From Solobacterium sp. UBA636 (lineage in GTDB: Bacteria; Bacillota_I; Bacilli_A; Erysipelotrichales; Erysipelotrichaceae): a DNA stretch of 18,657 nt. The position numbers were made by a program, and so were the translations under genes. Within the stretch, counting starts at the first letter, position 1. Each line of letters opens with the position of its first letter. The notes under the pieces are model-generated. The model was not told the origin of the DNA. It saw only the letters and a list, made by a program, of their open reading frames with translations, and did no database searches. Positions 1 to 8,755 of this stretch are shown here, one piece after another. Location: the NCBI GenBank assembly GCA_002299675.1, contig DBOW01000126.1, positions 1 through 18,657 of the forward strand, given 5' to 3'.

Positions 1-30
1 TTGTTCTATAGTATTCATATACTTATTATA

Positions 31-61
31 AGAAAAAACATCCAGCTGCTGCTGAATGTTT
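31..61 (-). terminator. Intrinsic terminator after upp
   Basis: Read on the minus strand, AAACAT, one mismatch and CAGC pair with GCTG and ATGTTT around a 4-nt loop (positions 36-61). A T-run complementary to the A-tract at 33-38 follows. It begins 7 bases after the upp stop codon, so it most likely ends the upp transcript. Confidence 0.75.
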
Positions 62-68
62 GATTTGA

Positions 69-689
69 TTATTTAGTACCGAAGATTCGATCTCCTGCAT
101 CACCAAGACCTGGCACAATATAGCCGATGTCATTAAGCTTTTCATCCAGGGCAGCCAGATAGATATCTACATCCGGATGGTGTTCCTCAACATATTTAAC
201 ACCCTCTGGCGCACCTACCAGACATACTAATTTTATATTTTTGGCTCCCCTTTTCTTGATCATATCCAGGGCAGCTGAGCTTGATCCGCCTGTTGCCAGC
301 ATTGGATCTAAAACCATTACTATGGCATCATCAAGATTCTTAGGGAACTTTGCGAAATATTCAACTGGTTCCAGAGTCTCTTCATTACGATAAAGACCGA
401 TAAAACCTACCTTGGCAGTTGGAATCAGATTTCTGATACCCTGAGTCATGCCCATACCGGCACGCAGAATTGGAACCAGAATGACATCTTTTGCCAGCAT
501 CTGCGTTTTACAGACTGCCATTGGTGTTTTTACTTCAACATCTTTAACTGGCAGGTCTCTAGAAACCTCATAGGCCATTAAAGAAGCGATTTCATCTAAC
601 TGCTGAGAAAAGTCCTTTGTACAGGTTTTTTCATCTCTCATTATTGCGAGTTTATGTGTGATTAGTGGATGGTTAAGAACTGTTACCAT
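69..689 (-). CDS. upp: Uracil phosphoribosyltransferase
   Basis: Cytosolic pyrimidine-salvage enzyme that joins uracil to PRPP, giving UMP and pyrophosphate. The 206-aa length is normal for the family. Visible hallmarks are the N-terminal HPLITHKL segment (7-14), VPILRAGMGM (72-81), the PRPP-binding loop VLDPMLATGGS (about 126-136) and the C-terminal uracil-binding GYIVPGLGDAGDR near residues 189-201. The ATG at 689 is supported by a GGAGG Shine-Dalgarno at 697-701, seven bases upstream. The gene appears monocistronic: a -10 box lies at 716-721 and a terminator at 31-61. It complements udp in this window, since uridine phosphorylase supplies uracil. Nothing is missing or odd in the sequence. 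Confidence 0.97.
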   Translation of the reverse strand: MVTVLNHPLITHKLAIMRDEKTCTKDFSQQLDEIASLMAYEVSRDLPVKDVEVKTPMAVCKTQMLAKDVILVPILRAGMGMTQGIRNLIPTAKVGFIGLYRNEETLEPVEYFAKFPKNLDDAIVMVLDPMLATGGSSSAALDMIKKRGAKNIKLVCLVGAPEGVKYVEEHHPDVDIYLAALDEKLNDIGYIVPGLGDAGDRIFGTK

Positions 690-715
690 ATCGTTTCCTC
701 CGTTTTTCCTATAAT

Positions 716-721
716 ATTATA
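716..721 (-). promoter_or_regulatory. Putative -10 box of upp
   Basis: A perfect TATAAT on the minus strand. A start about seven bases downstream (near 709) would give a 20-nt leader holding the GGAGG ribosome site. The matching -35 position (TTTTAT at 17-bp spacing) is weak, so this is only a probable promoter. Confidence 0.5.
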
Positions 722-751
722 CTTAATAGACCTCTTATATAAAAGAAAATG

Positions 752-780
752 TTAAAAAAATAGACACAGAGTGTCTATTT
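752..780 (-). terminator. Intrinsic terminator of the folC-uvrA-hprK-lgt block
   Basis: A perfect 10-bp stem, AAATAGACAC and GTGTCTATTT around a 3-nt loop (758-780), followed on the minus strand by seven or more T (752-760). The TAG stop of the lgt-HAD gene lies inside the stem, so termination starts within the last codons. It separates this block from the upp promoter. Confidence 0.9.
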
Positions 781-2232
781 AAGATTATAGGTAAAATAAT
801 GATTTTCCTTAACAATATCCAGTACCTCAATCAGATTATCAATCATTTTATTTGGCTTTGCCTCTTTTAAACCTTCAGCCTTATTTGGATTGGACTTAAA
901 GGCAACAGAATAGGCACCAAAATTTGCGGCACCAAATACATCCTCCCTGGAATCACCAACCACAATTACATCGTCCTTGTTCCATCTGTTGCGGTCAATA
1001 AGCTTAAAGAATGATTCTGGATCAGGCTTTGGCTTAACTCCATCATCAGCACAGATATAATCATCAATATAGCCTTTCAGATTTATGATATCCAGACATT
1101 CAGCGGTTGATTCACGCATCCTGGTTGTCACAATACCAATGGTATAGCCTTCTTCTTTTAAGGTCTTCAGCACCGTTTCCGCATTATCAATTGGTTTGAG
1201 TTCTTCTTTCAGATAAATCCTGATTCTTGAACGATAATAGTTTACAAGCTCCTCTGTATCCAGATCCGGGAAATATTTTTTCATCGAATCCTGCAGAGCA
1301 GGTCCAAGTACTTCTACCTGTCTTTCAGGAGTAAAGTCCTCTTCCCTGCCGTATTTTTTAAAGACATCTTTAAAAGATTTGATAATGCAGCCTTCAGAAT
1401 CCTGAAGTGTGCCATCCAGATCAAAAATAACAGTTGGTTTCTTCTTCTTAAAGAAATGATTATAGATACCAAGATAGCCAAGCAATCCAATAAGCAGATA
1501 AGCAGCCGAAGTAAGCTGAGCCATCTTCAAAGGACCAAGCATCAGCGAATCGGTTCGATGTCCCTCGATAAAGAAGCGTATCAGGCCATACCACATCAGG
1601 TAGGCATAGATAAGATCTCCTCTTTTATTCTGATATTTTCTTAAAAGATAATTGATTAAAAGAAAACCGGTTAAACATAATACAGATTCATAAAGAAACA
1701 TCGGTTCCCTGTAGGCACCATTTATATACATTGAATCCTTAATCAAAGATAATGGACCGGCAAAAAACGATTCATCAACAATATTGCCATAGCACTCCTG
1801 ATTCACAAAGTTGCCCCAGCGGCCAATAGCCTGTGCCAGCAGTACCGTAGGCGCAATGGCATCGCCTACCTTGGCAAATGAAACATTTTTGATTTTACAG
1901 TATACCAGTACAGTGATAAGACCGGCAATGAAACCGCCATGAATGGCCAGTCCCCCATCCCAGATTCTGAATATCTGAGCAGGATGAGCCAGATAGTCAA
2001 AGTTTGGATCAAAAATGACATACCACAGTCTGGCACCGATAATGCCAAACAGCATCAGATAAATAAAAAGATCATCAGTAAAATCATTTACTTCAATATT
2101 TCTGACTTTTCTTAAATTAACCTTAGAAAGATATAAAGCCAAAAGAGCCCCGGTAATGATAAAAAAGGCATACCAGGTAACTGTTAAAGGACCAATCTGC
2201 AAAAGAATTGTCCTCTCTGGACAAAAGCTCAT
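775..2232 (-). CDS. lgt: Lgt-HAD fusion: prolipoprotein diacylglyceryl transferase with C-terminal PpaX-like phosphatase
   Basis: This 485-aa protein joins two enzymes in frame. Residues 1-260 are Lgt, the multi-pass membrane enzyme that moves diacylglycerol from phosphatidylglycerol to the lipobox cysteine. HGG is at 98-100, the signature GRWGNFVNQECYG at 137-149, REPMFLYES at 175-183 and IRFFIEGHRTDSL at 218-230. After a short basic linker (FKKKKP, 261-266) comes a complete HAD hydrolase: motif I DLDGT (271-275), motif II around T369/T370, motif III lysine in KPKPDP (400-405) and motif IV GDSRED (426-431). The HAD part resembles Bacillus PpaX, a pyrophosphatase encoded beside hprK and lgt as a separate gene. 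Lgt ends in the cytoplasm, so the HAD domain should face inward. The start codon overlaps the hprK stop (TAATG), with AGGAG upstream. All catalytic motifs of both halves are present. The fusion is certain from the reading frame; pyrophosphatase activity is inferred. Confidence 0.93.
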   Translation of the reverse strand: MSFCPERTILLQIGPLTVTWYAFFIITGALLALYLSKVNLRKVRNIEVNDFTDDLFIYLMLFGIIGARLWYVIFDPNFDYLAHPAQIFRIWDGGLAIHGGFIAGLITVLVYCKIKNVSFAKVGDAIAPTVLLAQAIGRWGNFVNQECYGNIVDESFFAGPLSLIKDSMYINGAYREPMFLYESVLCLTGFLLINYLLRKYQNKRGDLIYAYLMWYGLIRFFIEGHRTDSLMLGPLKMAQLTSAAYLLIGLLGYLGIYNHFFKKKKPTVIFDLDGTLQDSEGCIIKSFKDVFKKYGREEDFTPERQVEVLGPALQDSMKKYFPDLDTEELVNYYRSRIRIYLKEELKPIDNAETVLKTLKEEGYTIGIVTTRMRESTAECLDIINLKGYIDDYICADDGVKPKPDPESFFKLIDRNRWNKDDVIVVGDSREDVFGAANFGAYSVAFKSNPNKAEGLKEAKPNKMIDNLIEVLDIVKENHYFTYNLK

Positions 2233-3188
2233 TAATTATGTTCTCCTATCTTTTTAATAATCATATTCTTGATATTGCGCTTAAATTCCTCATTGGTGTC
2301 CACACCATTATTCTTGAGGATATAGTTGGATACCGCAGCCTCGACAATTGGTGACATATTCTTGCCATATGTTACTGGTATCTCCAGCAGTGTCTTCTCC
2401 ACATCAAAGAAAGCCATTCTCTTTTCAGCTGGTTCAAGACGATTGTTGTTTTCCTGGAATTCTGAAGCTGATACTAGCTTTATCACAAAGTCCAGGTCAC
2501 ATTTTTCCAGATATGACTGAGCGCCAAACATCAGATTGACATCAATTACGCCCAGTCCCCTTATTTCGAGCATTCTCTTAAGACAGTCAGGGGCATTGCA
2601 GACAATGTCATAATGAAAGCGTGAATACTCCACAACATCATCAGCCACCAGATAATGGCCTCTTTTAATCAGGTCAAGAGCCAGTTCAGATTTACCAATT
2701 CCGGATTTACCGATAATCAGCACACCGATGCCATAAATATTCATCATGACACCATGAACCTGCTCAACCGGTGCCAGCTTTTCTGACAGAAAGGTTGTAA
2801 GCTGAGTGGTTAAAGAATAAGTCTTGAACGGGAAGACAAATACCGGAAAGTTCTTGCTGTTGGCCACATCTTTCAGGCTTTGTGGAACCTCGGCATTAGC
2901 GGTATAAATAATACATGGTGTAAAAGAGTCGGTTAAAAAATCGAAACGGTCTCTTTGAACTTCATAACTTAAAGTTTTGATATACTCCTGTTCCTTGACA
3001 CCAATTACGACAATACGTTTTAATTCTGTATCTTTCTTATATCCTGAAAGTTCCAGACCTGGACGGTTAATGTCTGGGGCAATAACCCAGCGGTCAAGTG
3101 ATTCATTATCACCTGTCACCTGCGTCAGGTTGAAAACGTCTTTAATTTCACGAATATAAACTCTTTTATTTAACTCGTTATTTCCCAT
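2232..3188 (-). CDS. hprK: HPr kinase/phosphorylase
   Basis: Bifunctional cytosolic regulator of carbon catabolite repression in Bacillota. It phosphorylates HPr on a serine with ATP or pyrophosphate and removes the phosphate by phosphorolysis, making pyrophosphate. The 318-aa length is normal. The C-terminal catalytic half carries the conserved His in VHGVMMN (H145), the P-loop GKSGIGKS (160-167), the ADD acidic pair (D183, D184), the family signature LEIRGLGVIDV (208-218) and the C-terminal PVTYGKNMSPIVEAAV (271-286). The ATG overlaps the end of uvrA by 11 bp, and the stop overlaps the lgt start by one base, so translation is probably coupled. Its targets (HPr, CcpA) are not in this window. 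Confidence 0.97.
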   Translation of the reverse strand: MGNNELNKRVYIREIKDVFNLTQVTGDNESLDRWVIAPDINRPGLELSGYKKDTELKRIVVIGVKEQEYIKTLSYEVQRDRFDFLTDSFTPCIIYTANAEVPQSLKDVANSKNFPVFVFPFKTYSLTTQLTTFLSEKLAPVEQVHGVMMNIYGIGVLIIGKSGIGKSELALDLIKRGHYLVADDVVEYSRFHYDIVCNAPDCLKRMLEIRGLGVIDVNLMFGAQSYLEKCDLDFVIKLVSASEFQENNNRLEPAEKRMAFFDVEKTLLEIPVTYGKNMSPIVEAAVSNYILKNNGVDTNEEFKRNIKNMIIKKIGEHN

Positions 3189-6006
3189 TCTCTAAAATAT
3201 CCTTCAAATATAATCCAGTATAAGACTGTTCGACTTTAACAATCTCTTCTGGAGTACCACATGCCACAATTGTACCACCATTATTGCCGCCTTCCGGACC
3301 TAAATCGATGATATAATCTGCACACTTTATTATATCGAGATTATGTTCAATAGTAACCACTGTATCGCCATTATCTACAATACGGTCGATAATATGGATC
3401 AGCTTCTTGACATCATCGCTGTGTAAACCGGTTGAAGGCTCATCCAGTATAAATAAAGTTTTGCCTGTTGCCTTCTTCTGCAGTTCAGATGCCAGCTTTA
3501 CACGCTGTGCCTCGCCACCTGATAATGTTGGAGCACTCTGTCCAAGTTCAATATAGCCCAGTCCTACATCATAAAGAGTCTGGAGCTTGTTCTTGATTTT
3601 TGGCAGATTGTTAAAGAATTCCAGAGCCTCCTTGACATTCATTTTCAGAATATCATAGATATTCTTGCCCTTATATTTAACTTCCAGAGTTTCACGGTTA
3701 TATCTTCTTCCATGACACTCTTCACATTCAACATAGACATCTGGCACAAACAGCATGGATATTTTCTTAACACCATCACCTGAACAGTTTTCACAGCGTC
3801 CGCCTGGATTATTGAAAGAGAATCTTCCCTTGTCATAACCCCTTTCCTTGGCATCCGGCAGTGTCGCAAACAGATCCCTTATGTCATCAAATACTCCAGT
3901 ATAGGTTGCAGGATTAGATCTTGGTGTACGGCCAATCGGATCCTGGTCGATTACCACTATCTTATCAATATTGTTTAAACCGCTGATCTTTGAATACCTG
4001 CCAGGCTTAATACGCACATAGCCAAGATTCTTCATTACAGCTTTTGACAATATTTCATTAACCAGTGTCGATTTGCCTGAACCAGAAACACCAGTTACGC
4101 AGATAAAACGTCCAAGTGGAAAGCTTACATCAATATTCTTGAGATTATTCTCCCCACAGCCGCTGATTTTAATAGATTTGCCATTACCTTTTCTTCTTTT
4201 TTCCGGTATTTCAATTTTTTTGCGGCCTGAAAGATACTGGCCAGTCAAAGATGTCTCACTCTTTAAAATTTCTTCAGGAGTACCAAAGAACATTATCTGA
4301 CCGCCATCCTTGCCGGCTCCCGGGCCTACATCGACAATATAGTCGGCTGCCATCATTGTGTCGGCATCATGTTCCACCACAATTACCGTATTATCAAGAT
4401 CACGCATCTTTTTAAGTGTGGCGATAAGTTTATCGTTATCCCGCTGATGAAGACCGATTGAAGGTTCATCCAGTACATAGAGTACACCGGTCAAAGTTGA
4501 GCCAATCTGGGTTGCCAGACGGATACGCTGGGCTTCACCTCCTGATAAAGTACCAGCTGTTCTATCAAGTGTCAGATAATCGAGACCGACATCTATCAGG
4601 AATTTCAGTCTTGAACTTAATTCATTTATAAGCATATCCGCAATAGTCTGTCTGGACTTATCAAGCTCAAGTTTTCTGATAAACTCATAGGCATCGATAA
4701 TTGACATCTGAGTAAATTCATAAATATTCTTGCCGCCGACTTTAACCGAAAGAACCTCTTTAGAAAGACGCGCTCCATGACATTTTGGACAGACTGATTC
4801 CATCATGTAGGAATAATACCATTCCTTGCTCATCTTGGAAGTTGTCTCCTCATATCTTCTTTCAATAAGCGACTTTACGCCCTCAATATACTGCGTCTTC
4901 TGATAAGTATTTCCACTTGATGTAGTCAGCTTATAGCTGATTTCCTCATCCGAACCATAAAGAATAATATCCATTTCCCTCTTAGTCATCTTGTTTAATG
5001 GCTTATCCTTACTTATTCTGTAATGCTTCAGAAGAATATTAAAAGTCTGCCACTCAATATTGGAAGTATTAATAATATTCTTATAATAACGGATGCCACC
5101 CTCATTAATCGACAGAGACTTGTCAGGCATCAGATAATCAAGATCGACTTCCAGAGTAATACCCAGACCCTTACACTCATCACAGGCTCCTAAAGGCGAG
5201 TTAAAAGAGAAAAGGCGCGGTTCAAGTTTTGGTACAGTAAAACCACAGACCGGACAGGACTGATGAGTTGAGAAAAGTTCTCTTTCCTCACCCCTTTTAA
5301 CCACCAGCGTACCATCACTTTTCTTAATCGCCAGTTCAACCGAATCTGTAAGACGGGTTTCGATATTTTCACGGACAATAATTCTGTCAATTACTATATC
5401 AATATTATGACGCTTATTCTTATCCAGAACTATTTCTTCATCCAGCGTTTTAAGTTCGCCATCAACATACAGTCTTAAAAAGCCCTCTTTCTTGAGCTGC
5501 TCAAAAAGATCCTTAAAAGTACCCTTTTTATCTACCACGATATTGGAAAGTATCTCCAGGCGGGTCCCTTCAGGATAGCTTAGAAGCTTATTGATAATAC
5601 TGGTAAGCGTTGATGGCACAATAGGAACATTATGTTCAGGACAGTAAGCTATGCCACAGCGGGCATAGAGCAGTCTTAGATAATCATATATTTCGGTAAT
5701 TGTACCAACCGTTGAACGTGGATTGTTCGAAGTAGTCTTCTGATCTATCGCAATTGAAGGCGAAAGACCCTCTATCATATCCACATCAGGTTTCTCAATA
5801 CCACCCAGAAACTGTCTGGCATAGGAAGAAAGAGATTCAACATATCTTCTCTGTCCTTCAGCATAAATAGTATCAAAAGCCAGAGAAGTCTTTCCTGAAC
5901 CAGATAGACCGGTCATTACGATTAATTTGTTGCGGGGCAGATCAATATCGATATTCTTCAGATTATTGACTCTGGCACCCCTGATTGTAATCTTGTCATT
6001 AGCCAT
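3178..6006 (-). CDS. uvrA: Excinuclease ABC subunit A
   Basis: Damage-recognition ATPase of nucleotide excision repair; it works with UvrB and UvrC, which are not in this window. The 942-aa protein has both ABC modules: Walker A GLSGSGKT (33-40) and GVSGSGKS (639-646), and two LSGGEAQR signatures (487-494 and 828-835), each followed by an LDEPS Walker B. Two zinc modules are intact: C251, C254, C275, C278 in the first half and C738, C741, C761, C764 in the second. The start ATG overlaps the folC stop by 8 bp, and its end overlaps the hprK start by 11 bp. No LexA-like box was recognised upstream of the block. In many Bacillota uvrA follows uvrB; that gene is absent here. Confidence 0.98.
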   Translation of the reverse strand: MANDKITIRGARVNNLKNIDIDLPRNKLIVMTGLSGSGKTSLAFDTIYAEGQRRYVESLSSYARQFLGGIEKPDVDMIEGLSPSIAIDQKTTSNNPRSTVGTITEIYDYLRLLYARCGIAYCPEHNVPIVPSTLTSIINKLLSYPEGTRLEILSNIVVDKKGTFKDLFEQLKKEGFLRLYVDGELKTLDEEIVLDKNKRHNIDIVIDRIIVRENIETRLTDSVELAIKKSDGTLVVKRGEERELFSTHQSCPVCGFTVPKLEPRLFSFNSPLGACDECKGLGITLEVDLDYLMPDKSLSINEGGIRYYKNIINTSNIEWQTFNILLKHYRISKDKPLNKMTKREMDIILYGSDEEISYKLTTSSGNTYQKTQYIEGVKSLIERRYEETTSKMSKEWYYSYMMESVCPKCHGARLSKEVLSVKVGGKNIYEFTQMSIIDAYEFIRKLELDKSRQTIADMLINELSSRLKFLIDVGLDYLTLDRTAGTLSGGEAQRIRLATQIGSTLTGVLYVLDEPSIGLHQRDNDKLIATLKKMRDLDNTVIVVEHDADTMMAADYIVDVGPGAGKDGGQIMFFGTPEEILKSETSLTGQYLSGRKKIEIPEKRRKGNGKSIKISGCGENNLKNIDVSFPLGRFICVTGVSGSGKSTLVNEILSKAVMKNLGYVRIKPGRYSKISGLNNIDKIVVIDQDPIGRTPRSNPATYTGVFDDIRDLFATLPDAKERGYDKGRFSFNNPGGRCENCSGDGVKKISMLFVPDVYVECEECHGRRYNRETLEVKYKGKNIYDILKMNVKEALEFFNNLPKIKNKLQTLYDVGLGYIELGQSAPTLSGGEAQRVKLASELQKKATGKTLFILDEPSTGLHSDDVKKLIHIIDRIVDNGDTVVTIEHNLDIIKCADYIIDLGPEGGNNGGTIVACGTPEEIVKVEQSYTGLYLKDILENGK

Positions 6007-7204
6007 ATAATTTATTACCTGCTACATCCGAAATAAAATAAAGCGAACCACAGATGAGTACAGCCTCAAAATTGCACCTGGCGTAAGCTATCGCCTCTTT
6101 CGCATCTGGATAAAACTTTTCATTTTCAATATCATTTATATCAATTGCGCCAGGATAATCAAAAGAAGTCAGTACAATCTCATCGCAGTGTCTTTTAAGT
6201 ATATCATACATTTCTTTATAATTCTTGCGCTTCAAAGCCGAAAAAACAATGCACTTTGTGCCCTCAATCAGATCAAAAGACTCCATTAATGCTTTTACTC
6301 CATTTTCATTATGAGCCCCATCAAGAATAATCAGCGGATTATCACTCACCTTCTCAAAACGCCCTGACCACACAAATGACCTTAAAGCCTTCTTTAAAGC
6401 CTCATCGTCACATCTTATGCCACATATATCGCTCAGAATGTCATAGGCTTCAAGAGACAGAGAAGCGTTCTGAATCTGATAAAGAGCCTTTGAATTAAGA
6501 GTATAGAGAACACCCTTGTATTCAAAAGTACCTGGTGAAAGAATATTATAGCTTGCGCATTCATGATACTTATTATTTAAACTGTTACACCTGTTTTTTA
6601 CAATATTCTTTAAATTATCATCAATATAGCCAACAATAGTATGACTGTTTTCCTTAATGATTCCACACTTCTCGTAACATATTTCTTCCAGCGTATCACC
6701 CAGCATATCCTGATGATCATAGCCAATATTGGTAATAATGCTAAGTACTGGCTTATTTACCACATTGGTTGAATCTAAACGGCCGCCAATACCGGTTTCA
6801 ATAAGCGCATAATCAGTTTTTACTTCCAGAAAAAACATTATCGCAATTACATAATCAATCTCAAACATTCCCAGATTTTCATCCACAAACATCTCATAAT
6901 ACTGATTAAGAATTCTAAGAAATGCCTCATCAGGAATATTTGCTCCATCAAGCCTTATTCTGTCCAGATGACTTAAATAATGTGGAGACTGCAAAGTACC
7001 GACATGGTAGCCGTTATTAATAAACATATCCCTTAAAAAAGTAACGGTTGAACCCTTGCCGTTGGTACCGGCAACATGAATTATTTTCAGATCATCCTGC
7101 GGATTGCCCAGTTTTTCCATAAAAGACTTAAAAAGTTCAAAGGAATGACTGTTCCTCTTTCTTTGAACTATCCAGTCTATGGCTTCATCTATATTTTTAA
7201 ACAT
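5999..7204 (-). CDS. folC: Folylpolyglutamate synthase (FolC, Mur-ligase family)
   Basis: ATP-dependent cytosolic enzyme that adds glutamates to folates; some homologues also make dihydrofolate from dihydropteroate. The 401-aa protein shows the Mur-ligase P-loop GTNGKGS (46-52), SPHYLSHLDRIRLDG (73-87), ETGIGGRLDSTN (136-147), EKCGIIK (178-184, region of the modified lysine), SGRFE (280-284) and DGAHNENG (295-302). The other Mur-type ligase here, MurD, has a different family pattern, so the two are not confused. The ATG at 7204 is preceded directly by AGAAGG with no spacing, too close to act as a normal ribosome site, and a -10 box lies only 7 bases upstream. A leaderless message is therefore likely. 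It is the first gene of the folC-uvrA-hprK-lgt block. Confidence 0.94.
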   Translation of the reverse strand: MFKNIDEAIDWIVQRKRNSHSFELFKSFMEKLGNPQDDLKIIHVAGTNGKGSTVTFLRDMFINNGYHVGTLQSPHYLSHLDRIRLDGANIPDEAFLRILNQYYEMFVDENLGMFEIDYVIAIMFFLEVKTDYALIETGIGGRLDSTNVVNKPVLSIITNIGYDHQDMLGDTLEEICYEKCGIIKENSHTIVGYIDDNLKNIVKNRCNSLNNKYHECASYNILSPGTFEYKGVLYTLNSKALYQIQNASLSLEAYDILSDICGIRCDDEALKKALRSFVWSGRFEKVSDNPLIILDGAHNENGVKALMESFDLIEGTKCIVFSALKRKNYKEMYDILKRHCDEIVLTSFDYPGAIDINDIENEKFYPDAKEAIAYARCNFEAVLICGSLYFISDVAGNKLYG

Positions 7205-7211
7205 CCTTCTA

Positions 7212-7219
7212 ATTATAAT
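7212..7219. promoter_or_regulatory. Shared symmetric -10 element, folC/ung
   Basis: ATTATAAT holds overlapping TATAAT hexamers on both strands: plus 7214-7219 and minus 7217-7212. Starts about seven bases downstream would be near 7226 for ung (ATG at 7231) and 7205 for folC (ATG at 7204), giving almost leaderless messages. No good -35 box is seen on either side. Confidence 0.5.
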
Positions 7220-7230
7220 ACAATATAAAC

Positions 7231-7926
7231 ATGGAAATATTTTTTAATGACTGGGATGAAATCCTTAAAGACGAAATACATAAACCCTATTTTGAAAATC
7301 TGGTATCCTTTCTGGACAGAGAATACCAAAGAAAAACCATCTATCCGCCCAAAGAAAAAATACTGAATGCCCTCAAATATACCCCATATAAAGATGTCAG
7401 GGTCCTCATACTGGGGCAAGATCCCTATCATGGACCTGGTCAGGCCATGGGACTGGCTTTTGGAGTAAACAAAGGCATAAAAATACCTCCATCTTTAATT
7501 AACATCTACAAAGAGATGCATGATGATATAGGAACATATATACCTGACAATGGCTACCTGGTATCCTGGGCCAGACAGGGTGTGCTTCTTTTAAATACCG
7601 TTTTGACTGTTGAGGAAAACAGGGCAAATTCCCACCTCAATCTTGGCTGGACAATCTTTACTGACGAAATAATTAAAAAACTCAATGAAAAAGATGAGCC
7701 GATGGTTTTCATACTCTGGGGCAGAAATGCCCGAAACAAAAAGATGTTTATCACAAACGACAAACATCTTATAATTGAATCCGCCCATCCTTCACCTTTA
7801 AGTGCCTATAATGGTTTCTTTGGCTCAAAACCTTTTTCCAGAACCAATGATTTCCTTATGAAGAATGGCTTTAAGCCGATTGACTGGCAGATACACAATC
7901 TTTCTTCCTGTCCGGAAGCTGAATAA
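7231..7926 (+). CDS. ung: Uracil-DNA glycosylase
   Basis: Base-excision repair enzyme that removes uracil from DNA. The 231-aa protein has the family-1 active-site motif GQDPYHGP (62-69, catalytic D64), the LLLNTVLTV segment (119-127), NSHLNLGW (133-140) and the minor-groove loop HPSPLSA (186-192, H186). The N-terminus NDWDE with KPYF matches the usual start of the family, so the ATG at 7231 is right although no Shine-Dalgarno precedes it. The gene is divergent from folC across 26 bp. Its last 56 bp overlap the end of the convergent EamA gene. A C-terminal tail of about 10 residues after PIDWQ is dispensable by comparison with the family. Confidence 0.97.
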   Translation: MEIFFNDWDEILKDEIHKPYFENLVSFLDREYQRKTIYPPKEKILNALKYTPYKDVRVLILGQDPYHGPGQAMGLAFGVNKGIKIPPSLINIYKEMHDDIGTYIPDNGYLVSWARQGVLLLNTVLTVEENRANSHLNLGWTIFTDEIIKKLNEKDEPMVFILWGRNARNKKMFITNDKHLIIESAHPSPLSAYNGFFGSKPFSRTNDFLMKNGFKPIDWQIHNLSSCPEAE

Positions 7927-8755
7927 TAGTAATGGCTGCAAATATCAGGATACAGCCGATAAGTTCTCTGTAAGAAAAACTCTCATGCAGAATCAGAAAA
8001 CCGCCCACAGCCGCAAACACCGACTCCAGTGAAAGAATCAGGGATACACTGGTTGGATCATTGTCCTTCTGACCAATGGCCTGGAAAGTATAGCCAACAC
8101 CAGTTGACATAACTGAAGTATAAAGAATCGGTACAGCCGCTTCCTTTATATCCGCAATATTAACCGGAAGCACAAACAGAAAAGGCAGACCAATAACGGC
8201 GGCAGTAATAAACTGCACGGAACTTAAGGTAATCGGATCAAATTCAGCACCGAATTTATCAATAACCATAATATGTACCGCAAACATAAAGGCACACATC
8301 AGGATATAGAAATCCGAGAGTTCAATCGAAAAGTCCCCTTTCATACAAAGAAGATACAGTCCATAAAGGGCAACCCCTACACAGACCCAGGTTTTAATAC
8401 CTGGTCTGTTTTTTGTGAATAACGACAGAAACGGTACAAACACAATATAGAAAACCGTAATAAAACCAGCTTTGCCCGCACCAGTAGATACCATGCCAAG
8501 CTGCTGCAGGGTTGAAGCTGAAAAAAGCACAATACCACAGATAACGCCGGCCTTAATCAGAGCTTTCAGATTTATATTCTTATATCTGCCACTAGTAAGG
8601 CAAAATAAAAAAAGCAGCCCTCCCGAGATAATAAATCTGATGCTGTTGAAAGTATAGGGAGAAATTGAATCCATAGCCACCGACTGGGCAACAAAGGCCA
8701 TACCCCATATAAAAGCTGTAAGGAACAGAAAAAAATTTTTTACACTTTTTGTCAC
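7871..8755 (-). CDS. EamA/DMT-family membrane transporter
   Basis: A 294-aa, very hydrophobic protein with about ten membrane segments in two tandem EamA repeats (roughly 8-137 and 147-280). The family exports or imports small metabolites; the substrate cannot be told here. Typical features are AFIWGMAFVAQ near the start, RFIISGG in helix 2, and the second-repeat segment with LSLESVFAAVGGFLILHE followed by the final helix. The start is GTG at 8755, and GTGA overlaps the permease stop by 4 nt, so translation is coupled. It sits where the ATPase of the upstream ABC genes would be expected. Its 3' end runs 56 bp into the convergent ung. Confidence 0.88.
   Translation of the reverse strand: MTKSVKNFFLFLTAFIWGMAFVAQSVAMDSISPYTFNSIRFIISGGLLFLFCLTSGRYKNINLKALIKAGVICGIVLFSASTLQQLGMVSTGAGKAGFITVFYIVFVPFLSLFTKNRPGIKTWVCVGVALYGLYLLCMKGDFSIELSDFYILMCAFMFAVHIMVIDKFGAEFDPITLSSVQFITAAVIGLPFLFVLPVNIADIKEAAVPILYTSVMSTGVGYTFQAIGQKDNDPTSVSLILSLESVFAAVGGFLILHESFSYRELIGCILIFAAITIIQLPDRKKDCVSASQSA

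Noticed and set aside
1..30. Possible -10 box on the minus strand at 25-30 for a gene beyond the window
   Set aside because: TATAAT is present, but there is no -35 and it lies in the tail of the upp terminator in AT-rich DNA, so chance is likely.
5190..5390. Small minus-strand frame inside uvrA
   Set aside because: Same-strand shadow in another frame of uvrA, which is intact through the zinc module here.
7926..7965. Possible terminator after ung (GGCTG ... CAGCC)
   Set aside because: Only a 5-bp stem with a 14-nt loop and no T-run.
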